Assembly (NCBI GenBank): GCA_016214075.1
Contig: JACRPI010000025.1
Coordinates: 1-60,428 of the forward strand
Length of the DNA: 60,428 bases
Source: Candidatus Woesearchaeota archaeon
GTDB lineage: Archaea > Nanobdellota > Nanobdellia > Woesearchaeales > DSVV01
Reading direction: 5' to 3'
The position numbers were made by a program, and so were the translations under genes. The notes under the pieces were generated by a model. It had not been told where the DNA came from. It worked only from the letters and a program-made list of their open reading frames with translations, and searched no databases. Below, piece by piece: positions 1 through 10,100 of the stretch. Every line of letters begins with the position of its first letter. Within the stretch, counting starts at the first letter, position 1.

Positions 1-132
1 TTTGTTAATCCACATCAACAACTCAAAGGGAAAACTCCTGCTGAAGCAGCAGAGATTGATCTCCATTTAGGACAGAACAAGCTTCTTGATCTCATAAGAT
101 GGAGAGCAAAAATGCAGATGACGAAGAGATGA
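1..132 (+). CDS. Transposase, C-terminal fragment (cut by window edge)
   Basis: The reading frame is open from base 1 to a TGA at 130-132. It carries the segment NPHQQLKGKTPAEAAEIDL, the usual tail of archaeal DDE (integrase-core) transposases, where an N-x-x-R/Q-P-H region is followed by GKTPAEAAGI and an LG-x-NK motif. The match fades after about base 100, and the last residues overlap the M23 peptidase gene on the other strand. The insertion therefore probably ended inside, or recombined with, the 3' end of that gene. The rest of the element lies outside the window. The family is inferred from motif resemblance only. Confidence 0.65.
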   Translation, partial: FVNPHQQLKGKTPAEAAEIDLHLGQNKLLDLIRWRAKMQMTKR

Positions 133-1080
133 CAATGTCTTTCCTTTAGGTCCTTTTCCTCCTGAAAGCCCTATTTGTGTTCCCGCAGTAATTTGATCTC
201 CTTCTTTAACAAGTACTTCATCCATGTGAAGATATTGCGTTGTAATTCCATCACCATGCTCAATCGTGACACTGCCCCATCTTTTTGCATCTACATCTAT
301 AACGACACCATTCCCTACACTCAGGACAGGGGTGTGCCATGGCGCTTGAATATCTATACCTCCATGATGCTTTGATCCTTTCCCTCGCGCAACATGCTCT
401 CCACGATATCCAAAACAAGAATTCACGAGTCTCGTATCATATTGCGCAGGCCATATCCTAAACGGTGGTTTTGCAGTGTACTCTACTTGTGGTTCTGCTT
501 CAACACGCGTTGCTTCATCTTTTCCTTCAGTAATATTTTCTTTTATGAGTGTCGTTGTGCTTGCAACTCCTGTTAAACTGAGATGCAGACAACTTCCAAG
601 AAGAAGCATTCCCGCAGGAATTGTCGTGCTATATTTCATTTCTGGCATTTTTTCCGCTGCTGTTTTTCCTGTCATAAAAGAAGCAATGGATAATATTGTT
701 GTGTAGAGAAAAGGCGCATCAGTGACATAAGCAAGGAGAGTTCCTGCAGTTATCGCACTCGCTGTTCGCGCAACTTTTTGGACAATCTCTCGCTGATTTT
801 TTCTTATGTAACTTTCTCTTTGTATCTCGGGGATTAAGAAATCTACAGCTATGCTTGCATAGCGAAGCGCAAAGCTTCCCGCAAGTCCTGCTGCAACTGC
901 TTCTCCTTCTGAGAGCTCTGGAGATGGAGTCTCCATAATTTTAAGACCCAGCGCATACATTGTTGCAGGGATGAGTGATCCAATAGCATAATGCAGTGCT
1001 TCCCAATTTCCGTAGATGAGATCACTTAACTCTCGTCTCGGTTTTATTGTTCTTTCTTTTACTCTTTCTCTTCGTGCCAT
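67..1080 (-). CDS. Membrane-anchored M23 (LytM-type) metallopeptidase
   Basis: A protein of about 338 aa. Four hydrophobic segments lie between residues 30 and 195, followed by a LytM/M23 domain. The zinc ligands are visible as H239-x3-D243 (HHGGID) and H323 in HLHF, with catalytic H321. M23 enzymes cut peptide cross-links in bacterial peptidoglycan. The start at 1080 is chosen because the upstream GH18 gene stops at 1082, giving a 1-nt gap and probably one transcript. In-frame starts further upstream would sit inside that gene. The tail after HLHF does not look like M23 and runs antisense to the transposase remnant, so the last 10 or so residues were probably replaced by insertion. All catalytic residues remain. 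The domain is likely outside the cell. Confidence 0.85.
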   Translation of the reverse strand: MARRERVKERTIKPRRELSDLIYGNWEALHYAIGSLIPATMYALGLKIMETPSPELSEGEAVAAGLAGSFALRYASIAVDFLIPEIQRESYIRKNQREIVQKVARTASAITAGTLLAYVTDAPFLYTTILSIASFMTGKTAAEKMPEMKYSTTIPAGMLLLGSCLHLSLTGVASTTTLIKENITEGKDEATRVEAEPQVEYTAKPPFRIWPAQYDTRLVNSCFGYRGEHVARGKGSKHHGGIDIQAPWHTPVLSVGNGVVIDVDAKRWGSVTIEHGDGITTQYLHMDEVLVKEGDQITAGTQIGLSGGKGPKGKTLSSLRHLHFCSPSYEIKKLVLS

Positions 1081-1081
1081 T

Positions 1082-3370
1082 TTATTGTTGTTTCCATTCC
1101 CCAAACTCATTGTAAATTCCTTTTGTTCCGTGTGTCTGTCTCCAGCCACCCACATTATTCACATTAAGACTGTCAAGCAATTGTAATCTGTCTTCAAATA
1201 CTTTTGAATCCTGTAAATATGCTATTCTATCTGCTGTTTCTATACGCAGTTCTCCATTAGAATATCCTGTTGATTTTGCAGCATCAATATATCTTTGATT
1301 GTTTTGCGCGCTGATTGTTCCCACCGCACTTCCTCCTTTTGTCCAGACATAGCCGTAGAGTGGCATAAGGAAGACAATCTGATCATTCGCGACACGTGCT
1401 TGCGCGTATGCGATAATGTCATCTATTTTGTCATTTGGCAATACTGGAGACGCTCCTCGTCTTCCTTTGTGGAAATCGTATGCCATGATATGTAAGAAAT
1501 CCGCATATTTTGCAAGACCTTGGTAATCATAAAATCCGTGATGTTTGTAGCCCGCTTTTTCACTTCCTTCAAATCGTGGACTTACTGCAACCGCTATTTC
1601 ATATTGGCCTGCAGGAAGTTCTTGACGCAAGCGTCTCATAAACTCTACATACGCAGCGCTACTCTCACTTCCTAAGGAAATTGTTTCTAAATCCACTGCA
1701 ACGCCATCATATCCTTCTTCTTTGATAGCATCTGCGATACGATCCGCAGCAGTGGAAGGATTATCCAAAATTCTCTGTACTAATGATTTTGTGAACGCGC
1801 TGACCATGGGTAATACTTTCACCCCGCGTCCATGCGCTTTTGTAATAATTTTTTCTTCTAGTTTTTCAGAACAGCGTTGTTTGAGACGCAATGTGCTTCT
1901 GTTATCTGCAACAAATTCGTATGTGTGCGGATGCCAGTAATCAACGACAGCAAGCGTTTCTTCTTCCATCTTTCCGCTCCCCAGCGCTTGATTGTAAATG
2001 AAGACATGCTTTTTTCCGTCTCCTGAAACTCGAACAATAGGTGGTTGTGGCTCTTCTGTTTTTTCTCCTTCTTTTTCAAAGGTGAATACATACTCACTTC
2101 CTTTTTCACTTCCAAACCATTTGTGATCTACTTTTTTCTTTCCGTCCCATACTTCAACAAGAAATTTGAAGTCATCTCCAATTTTTTGCGCATCTTTTCC
2201 CGCAAGCGGATTAATCATCGCGGTGTCTGGAACAAACGCGTTTTCAATTCCCGCGTCGTATTCGAAAATTCCTGAGATAACTGCTATCCCATTTTGATCA
2301 ATAGAAAAATCATTTCTTTCGCCAAGATAGATTAAATCGTCGTAAAAATCCTTTGCTCCTGCTTTTGGAACAGTTGGTTGCGCTTCAGTTGAAGGAAGCA
2401 TGAAATATCGAATAGTAAGATCTTTTCCAACATGATTTCCCGCTTTTGTCGCTTTGACGTCAATGGTCATTAATTCGCCATCATTTATTTTTCCATCTTT
2501 GTTGTCGTCGTTTTTGCTTACTATAACCCGCATCCCAATATCATCGTGTCTTGTTGCGTCTGTGGGATATTCTGATGGAATCGCGTTATATCCACAATAA
2601 ACTCCATGCCCAACAATGTAGCTTAACCCTGCAAGCGCCATTGTAGTTCTTCCTGTTCTTTTGAAAAATGCTTTTTTCTCTGTGTCTTTCTTTTCTTTCC
2701 CTATGTTTTTTGTTTTGACTGTTGTTGCGTTCAGAATCTTTTTTCCGACATAATACCCTGCAGCAAGCGCGATTCCAAACATTCCATAATCAGAGAATCT
2801 GTGGATGGTGTCCATGACAAAATCTTTTGAAGCGATTTCTTCTTCGAGATGGAGAAGTTTATGCAATCCAACCGCTGCTCCAACCGCGCCTGTACTATAC
2901 ACTGCTGCAGCTGCTTTGTACCCAAATTTGTTATTGACGTATTCACCAATTCTTCCGACGAGTGTTCCATACGCTATCGCAGCTCCTGTTGCAACACCGC
3001 CTGTAACTAAAGAAGTATCAAGAATTTGCGCGCTTGCTTCTGCACCGCTAACTGTTGCTGCTGTTCCGATCACTACTGCGTCAAGTGTTTGTCTATGGTT
3101 TTTGTAGAATCGTGGAACTCGTTTTTCGCAGAGCTTTTTCTCTCGTGCTACGAGACTTTCGTATATGCTTGTTGTTGCATTATCTGCTTTTTCAGAGAGA
3201 TATTTACCAGCACGTTCAACTTTTGGTGTGGTATACGCTGCAGTCGCGTCTCTTGCGCGGACATATCCTGTTTTGATAGCGCTGCCTATCACTTTCCCTG
3301 CGCTGACAGCATGATCGCGCCAGGTTGGACTTTTCTTTGGAGTTTTCTCTATTCCTTTCTTCTTTACCAT
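1082..3370 (-). CDS. Membrane-anchored GH18 glycosidase (SleL/YaaH-like)
   Basis: A 762-aa protein. A basic cytoplasmic N-terminus is followed by several hydrophobic helices (about residues 100-250), a stretch with an EF-hand/dockerin-like DNKDGKINDGE loop, and a C-terminal GH18 barrel from about residue 460. The GH18 signature DGVAVDLE places the acid-base glutamate at about E562, and MAYDF supplies the conserved strand-6 motif. The fold resembles spore-cortex glucosaminidases of the SleL/YaaH group, which act on peptidoglycan; chitin is another possible substrate. The ATG at 3370 has an A+T box (3401-3409, minus strand) about 33 nt upstream, supporting a nearly leaderless message. The M23 gene follows 1 nt later. 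Confidence 0.85.
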   Translation of the reverse strand: MVKKKGIEKTPKKSPTWRDHAVSAGKVIGSAIKTGYVRARDATAAYTTPKVERAGKYLSEKADNATTSIYESLVAREKKLCEKRVPRFYKNHRQTLDAVVIGTAATVSGAEASAQILDTSLVTGGVATGAAIAYGTLVGRIGEYVNNKFGYKAAAAVYSTGAVGAAVGLHKLLHLEEEIASKDFVMDTIHRFSDYGMFGIALAAGYYVGKKILNATTVKTKNIGKEKKDTEKKAFFKRTGRTTMALAGLSYIVGHGVYCGYNAIPSEYPTDATRHDDIGMRVIVSKNDDNKDGKINDGELMTIDVKATKAGNHVGKDLTIRYFMLPSTEAQPTVPKAGAKDFYDDLIYLGERNDFSIDQNGIAVISGIFEYDAGIENAFVPDTAMINPLAGKDAQKIGDDFKFLVEVWDGKKKVDHKWFGSEKGSEYVFTFEKEGEKTEEPQPPIVRVSGDGKKHVFIYNQALGSGKMEEETLAVVDYWHPHTYEFVADNRSTLRLKQRCSEKLEEKIITKAHGRGVKVLPMVSAFTKSLVQRILDNPSTAADRIADAIKEEGYDGVAVDLETISLGSESSAAYVEFMRRLRQELPAGQYEIAVAVSPRFEGSEKAGYKHHGFYDYQGLAKYADFLHIMAYDFHKGRRGASPVLPNDKIDDIIAYAQARVANDQIVFLMPLYGYVWTKGGSAVGTISAQNNQRYIDAAKSTGYSNGELRIETADRIAYLQDSKVFEDRLQLLDSLNVNNVGGWRQTHGTKGIYNEFGEWKQQ

Positions 3371-3500
3371 TTCTTCACTAATTGGTAGCAAAAGAAGGCT
3401 GTTTATAAATGTTCCTATATTTTTGTCATGATTAAGTGGTTAATTAAGCGCATGTCATTCACTCTTTTTTTACACCATACTCATAAAAAATCTTATTACC

Positions 3501-3685
3501 GAATGGGTTTACTTCGAACCTTCGGTTCGTAGTATTACGAGCATAGCTCGAAATAATACCCCGTAGCTTGCTACGGATTCGATACCCATGAGCCTAATAA
3601 CACAAATTCCGTTAAGAAAATTCGCTAATACCCCGCAGCTTGCTGCGATTGGGATGCCCTGCGAGCGGTGCGTCTGTGTTATTAG
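3501..3685. repeat. Two nested inverted-repeat structures in a 375-nt gene-free gap
   Basis: Between rel and the GH18 gene there is no credible ORF but a series of perfect stems: 3515-3520 with 3524-3529, 3538-3542 with 3546-3550, 3561-3567 with 3570-3576 (CCGTAGC/GCTACGG), and 3634-3639 with 3642-3647. They sit inside two longer pairings, ATGGGT 3503-3508 with ACCCAT 3584-3589 and CTAATAACACA 3593-3603 with TGTGTTATTAG 3675-3685. This makes two multi-branched folds side by side. They could be a structured RNA, a termination zone after rel, or remnants of small mobile elements. Confidence 0.6.
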
Positions 3686-3744
3686 AAAATGTCTCCTCAC
3701 AAATATGAGAATGATCTCTGTTTAGGAACTTAAAACATATTGGA

Positions 3745-5733
3745 CTAATTTACCTTTACATCAAGAACCGCTTTGATCTTTTTGACCGCGTCTTTCAGAT
3801 CTTTTACCTGCGCTTCATCAGGAACATGGATTTTGAGTTTAATAATGACATTATCTTTCTTGTTTTTTGTGTGAATGGAAATGATATTCACTTTCATTGC
3901 TGCCATAAGATTCATGACATCCGCAAGAAGTCCTACTCTGTCATGCACGACAATCATCAATGTTGCCTGCTGCGTTGTTTCTTCCTGTGTCCAGGAAACA
4001 GGAAGCTCTTTTGTGACATCCAACGAGTAAATGTTCGCGCATTCTTTTTTATGAATGGTGATCTTTTTGTCTTTTGTCAGGAAACCTCGAATAGGATCAC
4101 TTCTATGCGGGCTGCAGCATTTGGAGATTTTTACTGGCGCAGGTTTTCCGTCTATGCGAATAAATTTGACAAGTGTCGCTTCGCTGACTTCTTCTTCCTG
4201 TCGCATTCCTTTCTTTGGATCATCTTCTGCTTCTATTTTCAGGCAGCTTCTAATTTTTGATTTTGCTTTTTGTGTTACTGCAAATTTCAACCATTGCCTT
4301 GAGGGTTCAGCGTTCTTTCTCGTTATAATTTCAATGACTTCTCCTGATTTGAGATGATAATCCAACGGCACAATTTTGCCATTCACTTTTGCCTGCGTAC
4401 AATGATCGCCGACATTACTGTGCACCATGTACGCGAAATCAACAGGCGTTGCTTTTACTGGAAGCGAAATAGGATCTCCTTTTGGCGTAAAGACAACAAT
4501 CTCATCTTCGAAAAGATCAACTTTGAGTGTTTCCACAAAATCCTTCGCGTCATCAGACTGCATTTTCCAGTCGAGAATCTGTTTGAGCCACGCGATTCGC
4601 TTGTCGAAAATCTTGTCTCGTTCGTTTCCTGTATATCGCCAGTGCGCAGCGATTCCTTCTTCTGCTTCATTCTGCATTTGCTCTGTGCGAATCTGCACTT
4701 CGATAATTTTTCCATAACTGCTCATCACTGTCGTGTGCAAACTTTGATACCCATTTGATTTTGGAACAGAAATATAATCTTTGAATCGATGTGGCACTGG
4801 TTTCCAGAGATCATGCACAACACCGAGCGCAGCGTAACAATCAGGAATAGATTTTGTGACGACTCGCAGCGCGATAAGGTCATACACCTGATCGAAATCC
4901 AGCTTTTTTTTCTGCATTTTTTTGTAGATGCTGTAGAAATATTTTGCTCGTCCGTAGACTTTTCCCGCTACTTGTTTTTCATTTAATGACTTTTGGACAT
5001 CTTCTATAATCTTCGCTGTCGCTTTTTCTCTTTCTGTTCGCTTTGAGGATATCTTTTGCGAGAGGAATTTGTATACTTCTGGGTTGAGATATCTCAGACA
5101 AAGATCTTCCAGTTCTCCTTTTAGTCTAAAAATGCCTAGCTTGTGTCCAATCGGCGCGTAGATATGCAGTGTCTCTTCAGAAATCCGTTTTTGTTTTTCG
5201 GGACTGCACCATTTTAATGTACGCATATTGTGAAGGCGGTCCGCAAGTTTGATAAGAATGACGCGAATATCTTTTGTTGTCGCGAGCAATACTTTTCGAA
5301 TATTTTCCGCAGTATAATCTTCTTTTGAATCAAAATGAATCGCGCCAATTTTTGTGACTCCTTCGACGAGCATCGCGATTTCGTCTCCAAAATCTTCTTT
5401 GATCTGGGAGAGTTTGACGGGGGTGTCTTCCACAACATCGTGCAGGAGCGCCGCGCAAATTGTCGCTGAATCCGCTTTAAGTGAGATGAGAATTCGCGCG
5501 ACTTCTATCGGATGCGTGATGTATGGTTCTCCGTTTTCTCGTGTCTGTATTTTATGCGCGTCAAAAGCCACTGTAAGCGCTTTTTTGATCAGGCGAAGCT
5601 GCGCTTTATTATTGTACTCCTTTATTTTTTCCGCAAGCTCTTCGTAGATTGTTTCTTGGTCAAGCGTTTTCGCTGTTGCTTTTGTTTCTTCAGCATCTCC
5701 ACTTCCGAGAGCGATATCTATACTTGTTGCCAT
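3745..5733 (-). CDS. rel: Bifunctional (p)ppGpp synthetase/hydrolase, long RelA/SpoT type
   Basis: A 662-aa long-form RSH enzyme, which makes and degrades the alarmone (p)ppGpp. The order is complete. The HD hydrolase domain has H74 and H98-D99-x2-E102-D103. The synthetase contains RFKDYISVPKSNGYQSLH and EVQIRT. A TGS domain follows at about 400-460. A zinc-finger segment (KCCSPHRSDP ... KKECANI) and a C-terminal ACT domain follow. The RFKD loop is the form found in bifunctional Rel/SpoT rather than synthetase-only RelA. RSH proteins are nearly universal in bacteria and rare in archaea, so this is probably a transferred gene. It is divergent from the Ig-like protein gene and has a separate promoter zone. 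Confidence 0.92.
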   Translation of the reverse strand: MATSIDIALGSGDAEETKATAKTLDQETIYEELAEKIKEYNNKAQLRLIKKALTVAFDAHKIQTRENGEPYITHPIEVARILISLKADSATICAALLHDVVEDTPVKLSQIKEDFGDEIAMLVEGVTKIGAIHFDSKEDYTAENIRKVLLATTKDIRVILIKLADRLHNMRTLKWCSPEKQKRISEETLHIYAPIGHKLGIFRLKGELEDLCLRYLNPEVYKFLSQKISSKRTEREKATAKIIEDVQKSLNEKQVAGKVYGRAKYFYSIYKKMQKKKLDFDQVYDLIALRVVTKSIPDCYAALGVVHDLWKPVPHRFKDYISVPKSNGYQSLHTTVMSSYGKIIEVQIRTEQMQNEAEEGIAAHWRYTGNERDKIFDKRIAWLKQILDWKMQSDDAKDFVETLKVDLFEDEIVVFTPKGDPISLPVKATPVDFAYMVHSNVGDHCTQAKVNGKIVPLDYHLKSGEVIEIITRKNAEPSRQWLKFAVTQKAKSKIRSCLKIEAEDDPKKGMRQEEEVSEATLVKFIRIDGKPAPVKISKCCSPHRSDPIRGFLTKDKKITIHKKECANIYSLDVTKELPVSWTQEETTQQATLMIVVHDRVGLLADVMNLMAAMKVNIISIHTKNKKDNVIIKLKIHVPDEAQVKDLKDAVKKIKAVLDVKVN

Positions 5734-5784
5734 AGAGTCTTTTGTAAATCTATTGAGATATATAATATTTTAGTTTTCCAAAGA

Positions 5785-5792
5785 TTTATATA
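5785..5792 (+). promoter_or_regulatory. TATA box of the Ig-like/secreted hydrolase operon
   Basis: TTTATATA lies about 40 nt before the GTG at 5831, and a purine-rich GAGAGGGG stretch is placed as a ribosome site about 5 nt before the start. Together they support the GTG start and a short leader. This promoter lies in the 97-nt divergent gap shared with rel. Confidence 0.5.
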
Positions 5793-5830
5793 GAATAACC
5801 CTCAAAATTACACTCAAAGAGAGGGGATTT

Positions 5831-7129
5831 GTGGTGCGAAACAAAGGACAGGTAACTATTTTCATAATTTTAGGTGTTCTTATTGTACTTTTTGTCGCTC
5901 TTTTTTTTATTTTCACTTCTTTTGAAACGCAAAAACCAGAGACTCAAACACAAGCTGTTGCCTACGCGCTCATCGCGCAGTGTGTTGAAGACGTTGCGAT
6001 TCACGGTATTCCTTTTCTTGCGGCTCGAGGAGGATATTATGAAATTCCTTCTGGCTATCTTGTTTATACTGAAGAATATAATCCTTATTTTACCACTATT
6101 TCTTATTATTACAATGAAGGAGCAATGACTGCTTTGTCTGAAGATGAACTCGCTACACAATTTGAGCTTTTCCTTCTCTCAAGGACAAAAGAATGTTATA
6201 ATTCAACATCTGAATCATCGGATTATTCTTTTAAAGAATTAGGAACAGAAGAAGTGACTGTCTCTTTCACTGATTATGCTGTTGAAATTCTTTATGCTTC
6301 TCACGTCGCTCTTGTTGACGCGACTTCTACAACTTCGATTACTCCTATTGAAATCGCTCTTCCTAGTTCGTATTACACTGCATACACCACTGCATTGGCA
6401 ATTGCTGAAGAACAATCAAGCAAAGGAAATATTTTTTGCATGACCTGTTTGACGAAGTATAAGCAGGGCGCAATTGAAAATGTTTTGACTGAAGAAGTCT
6501 CATCTGATAATTTTTACGCAATTGTCTACACAATCAACTTTACAGAAGAGTCCACTGACGCAACCGCGCTCTTTTCTTTTGCTGGAAAATATGGTCTTGC
6601 TTCTGAAACAGAAAATTTGCGACTTCTTCCTATCGCGGATCAAACTATAGTTATCGGCTATCCTTATGAATACGATGTTTCTGCAACAAAAACAGCTGTT
6701 ACCTTTTCAGACAACAGTGATCTTTTTGACATAAATCCTTCATCTGGAATTATTTCTTTTTATCCTGATGAAGAAAGTGTTGGAACACACCTTATTGAAA
6801 TTACCGCAACAGATTCTGATGGAAATTTTGATTCCACTTCTTTCTATCTTGAAATTAATCCTGTTGTTTCTTTTATTGATCTTTCTTATATCGGCACGCT
6901 TGCGGCTTCAGTGGGGCAATCTTTTAATTATACTGTCTCTCTTACAGAGGAAACAAATAAAACAGTGTATTATTTTGATGATACTACGCTTTTTGATGTT
7001 GGACTTACTTCTGGAAAAGTATTATTTACTCCTGTTACAGGTCAAGAAGGAACATACGATATTACCTTCACTGCGACAACACAAGAGGGGAGCACTGCTG
7101 AAGAATTAATGACGCTGGTGATTTATTAA
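5831..7129 (+). CDS. Membrane-anchored surface protein with cadherin/Ig-like domains
   Basis: A 432-aa protein starting at GTG 5831. An N-terminal KGQVTIFIILGVLIVL hydrophobic stretch resembles the short anchors seen on many Woesearchaeota-type surface proteins. The middle (about 40-260) has no family I recognise. Two tandem beta-sandwich repeats follow at about 265-350 and 350-432, each with the cadherin-like pattern of an F/LFDI/V segment followed by SG-x-I/V-x-F-x-P. Such domains normally mediate adhesion or calcium-dependent contacts. The next gene, the 1229-aa secreted modular hydrolase, begins 1 nt after this stop, so the two are almost certainly co-expressed and may work together at the surface. 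Confidence 0.7.
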   Translation: MVRNKGQVTIFIILGVLIVLFVALFFIFTSFETQKPETQTQAVAYALIAQCVEDVAIHGIPFLAARGGYYEIPSGYLVYTEEYNPYFTTISYYYNEGAMTALSEDELATQFELFLLSRTKECYNSTSESSDYSFKELGTEEVTVSFTDYAVEILYASHVALVDATSTTSITPIEIALPSSYYTAYTTALAIAEEQSSKGNIFCMTCLTKYKQGAIENVLTEEVSSDNFYAIVYTINFTEESTDATALFSFAGKYGLASETENLRLLPIADQTIVIGYPYEYDVSATKTAVTFSDNSDLFDINPSSGIISFYPDEESVGTHLIEITATDSDGNFDSTSFYLEINPVVSFIDLSYIGTLAASVGQSFNYTVSLTEETNKTVYYFDDTTLFDVGLTSGKVLFTPVTGQEGTYDITFTATTQEGSTAEELMTLVIY

Positions 7130-7130
7130 C

Positions 7131-10100
7131 ATGAAACCAAAAATCAATATGACTCCAACCGTTTGTTTTTTCTTCTTTGTTCTTACTTTGCTCGTCTCTC
7201 TTCCCTCTCTTTATGCGGGTGGAAGCACAACACTTTGTACAGATCCCGCAGAGTATGAAGATTGTTTTCAGGACAATCCTTCCATGCAAAATCTTCTCCT
7301 TGTTTCTGATCCAAGCCCTGATGATTTTGAGAAGCTCTTGAACGCGGATAGAACACAGGCTGCTTTGTATTTAACTCGTCGATATGATCCTGAATTTGCA
7401 GCAACGTATGTCGCTTCAACGGATTTTACCACCGCAGACGCAACTTCCGCGCTTGTCGCGGAGCGATTTTTTAGTGAAGATTCTGATAACGTGAATGAAT
7501 ACAAAGGAAAATTTGCTGATTATATGTATCGTCAAGGTGTTGAGATTGGGATTTCCGGGGACATTGAAAAATACAACGTTGATGGAACACTTGTTGGAGA
7601 AAATGGCGCAATCAATCTCAAACAGTTCGCGTCTGATTATGCGTTTGAGGTCAATAGTGACGGAGAGATTGTTCTCATCCCTCGTCACTATCCACAGGAT
7701 TGGTTGATTGAATTTGAAGGAACAATTACACAAAATAGCAACGGCGATATTGCAATGAAGTCTGGCTCTTTCAATGGTTTAGATGTAGAAGACGCGTCAA
7801 GCATTTGGGTTGGGAAAGAAGGAAATATTATTGTTGATGCTGGAGAGTTTGGCGCGCTTGATTTTCAGGGAAGAGGACATGTTATTTATGACCCAGATGA
7901 TCAATCGTACCAACTGAAAGATGCTGTCCTTACTGATTATCCGGATTATAAACTTACAGGAACAATTACTGTTGATGTAGGTTATGTGTATGATGATTTT
8001 TATGTTCCCGCAGGAAAAAAACTTGAAGTGCATCCGAACACAAAAAATGCTGAGAAAGAAGCGCTCAATGAGCAGGCGTATGTCATTAAAGCAAATGGGG
8101 GAAAACAAGTTCTTCTCAACTTGAATACAGAACATTGGTGGGAAAATCCAACTGATTATGTTGTTGAGTGGCTTGAGGCTGCTGAAGATATTGTTTCAGG
8201 GACACCTGAAGACAAAGTAACTATTGATCCAAATAAAGTTGTTATCGCAGAAGCCGCTCCTGCGCTTGAAGGCTACGATCATTCGTATCGTCTTGAAATT
8301 GACGCAGGCGCGCAATACGCATTGCAAAGCGAATCTGGTCCTGAAAATGATAACTTTCTCCCTATTCCCGAAGATGGATCTTATGGAAAAGGAGACTACC
8401 CAAAGAAAGGGACAGCAGATTATGAAGCAATTCAAGTTATTCAAGGAATTGTGGGTACTACTCCTGATGGAAAATATGGTTCTGGGACAAAAGCAGCTGT
8501 TGTTTCCTGGCAAAATAGTTACAATCAGCAAAATAAATTAAATCCAGGTGATCCAGGATATCTTGCTCCTGATGGAAGCTGGGAACAAGAAGATACAACC
8601 GCGTATTTCCAGATGACGTATAATCACGATCAAAATCCTCCTACCCTTGTCTTTGATATGGGAACTCCAGAGAGTGGTGGAGTTGCTGTTGTTCACTTTG
8701 AAGAAACTGGCCTTGATGTGACGACAGCAGGCGATATGAATTTAGAGATAGAAGGACAGAGATTGCAGATTCAAGATGGTGAAGCGGATCGGCAGCTTGC
8801 AGCAATCATAGAATCTGAATTGAGTGTCCCTGTCACGCTTTCGAGTCACGCTCCTTGCGATACTTCTGTAGATATCACTGGTCAAGCAATTGGAAATTCT
8901 TACTGTGAAATATTCTCGACACGCATTGATGATGGAACATACAGTGTCAATGACGCAGTCGTGAGCGGTACTGTTCGCGCATCCTGTCCGCTTTCTCTTG
9001 GTAATATTAATCCTTCAAAATCACAGTGCGCAACGTATGTTACAGATTACGCAAAAGTTGAAGGAGGAATGTACACGACGTATGGCTCTCAGCAGGATAA
9101 TTACGCTGTCTATCTTGGGGAATATGGCAGTAGTTGGCAAATGTCTCATAACATCCAAGGTCATGAAGGAACTTCTCTCTACTGGAAAGAGTCTGCTGGT
9201 GACATGGCATTTAAAGATTCACGACTCGCAGAACAGGTTGACTATAATTATGATAATTTTGAAGAAGGCGATGTTGTTTTCTTTTATTACACGAAAAGTA
9301 CTTTTTTGAAAGAAGCATATGAAGAAGGCACTGATGGAAGACAGGCAACGCACAGCGCTCGTGTTGTTGGAAAAGAATCTGAACAATATACAGTTTCTAC
9401 AGCAGGGACTGATCCTGTTGCGTATCTTCAAAAACAACTTGGAGTGAGCAGTGATTTCCTCAGCGGTTATCCTGTATGGATAAATGGCCAGAGAGCACTT
9501 TACAGCAATGGCGCGTATTATTCTTACGACTCTACGAAAGGTGTTGTGGGAAGTCCAATTGTTCTGAATCAAGGAGATCAGGTTGTTGTTGAAAAAACCA
9601 TGATTGCGCAGATGTATCATGAAGGATCACGAGATAAACAGCCGTTTAAAGTTGTTGATTATGGTACATTCCTTTCAGACAACGCAAAAACTATGTCGCT
9701 TTATGAACATGTTCGACCGGACACGGAAAGAACAGAAGAAGCAGCAACCCGTTTTGCAGGGACAACTGCTGTTGCTGTGGATAATGACGAAGATATTGCT
9801 GACGCGCTTCGCGCTTCAGGAGTTTCTGAAGAAGATCTTCCAGCAATGGTTGAACTGACGAGAGAAATCAATAACGTTCCAAGCAATTGGAAAGGGAATG
9901 GAGATGTTCTTATGCTTCCGAGCGCGAACACCCTTCCTCCAGAAGATACTGTTGTCGTGAATATGGAAAAACGTTGGCTCCCTACTGCAGGAGATATTTA
10001 TGGCGTTGTTGAAGCATCTTCCAAAGAACGGGTACGTGAATATGGTATTCCTCCTGATGATGTAGATGATCTTACTGAAGCAACGATTGCGCTTGGAATG

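Noticed and set aside
3593-3685. CTAATAACACA ... TGTGTTATTAG as an integron attC site
   Set aside because: Size and fold are suggestive, but the conserved R' core (GTTRRRY) is not met and no integron integrase is in the window.
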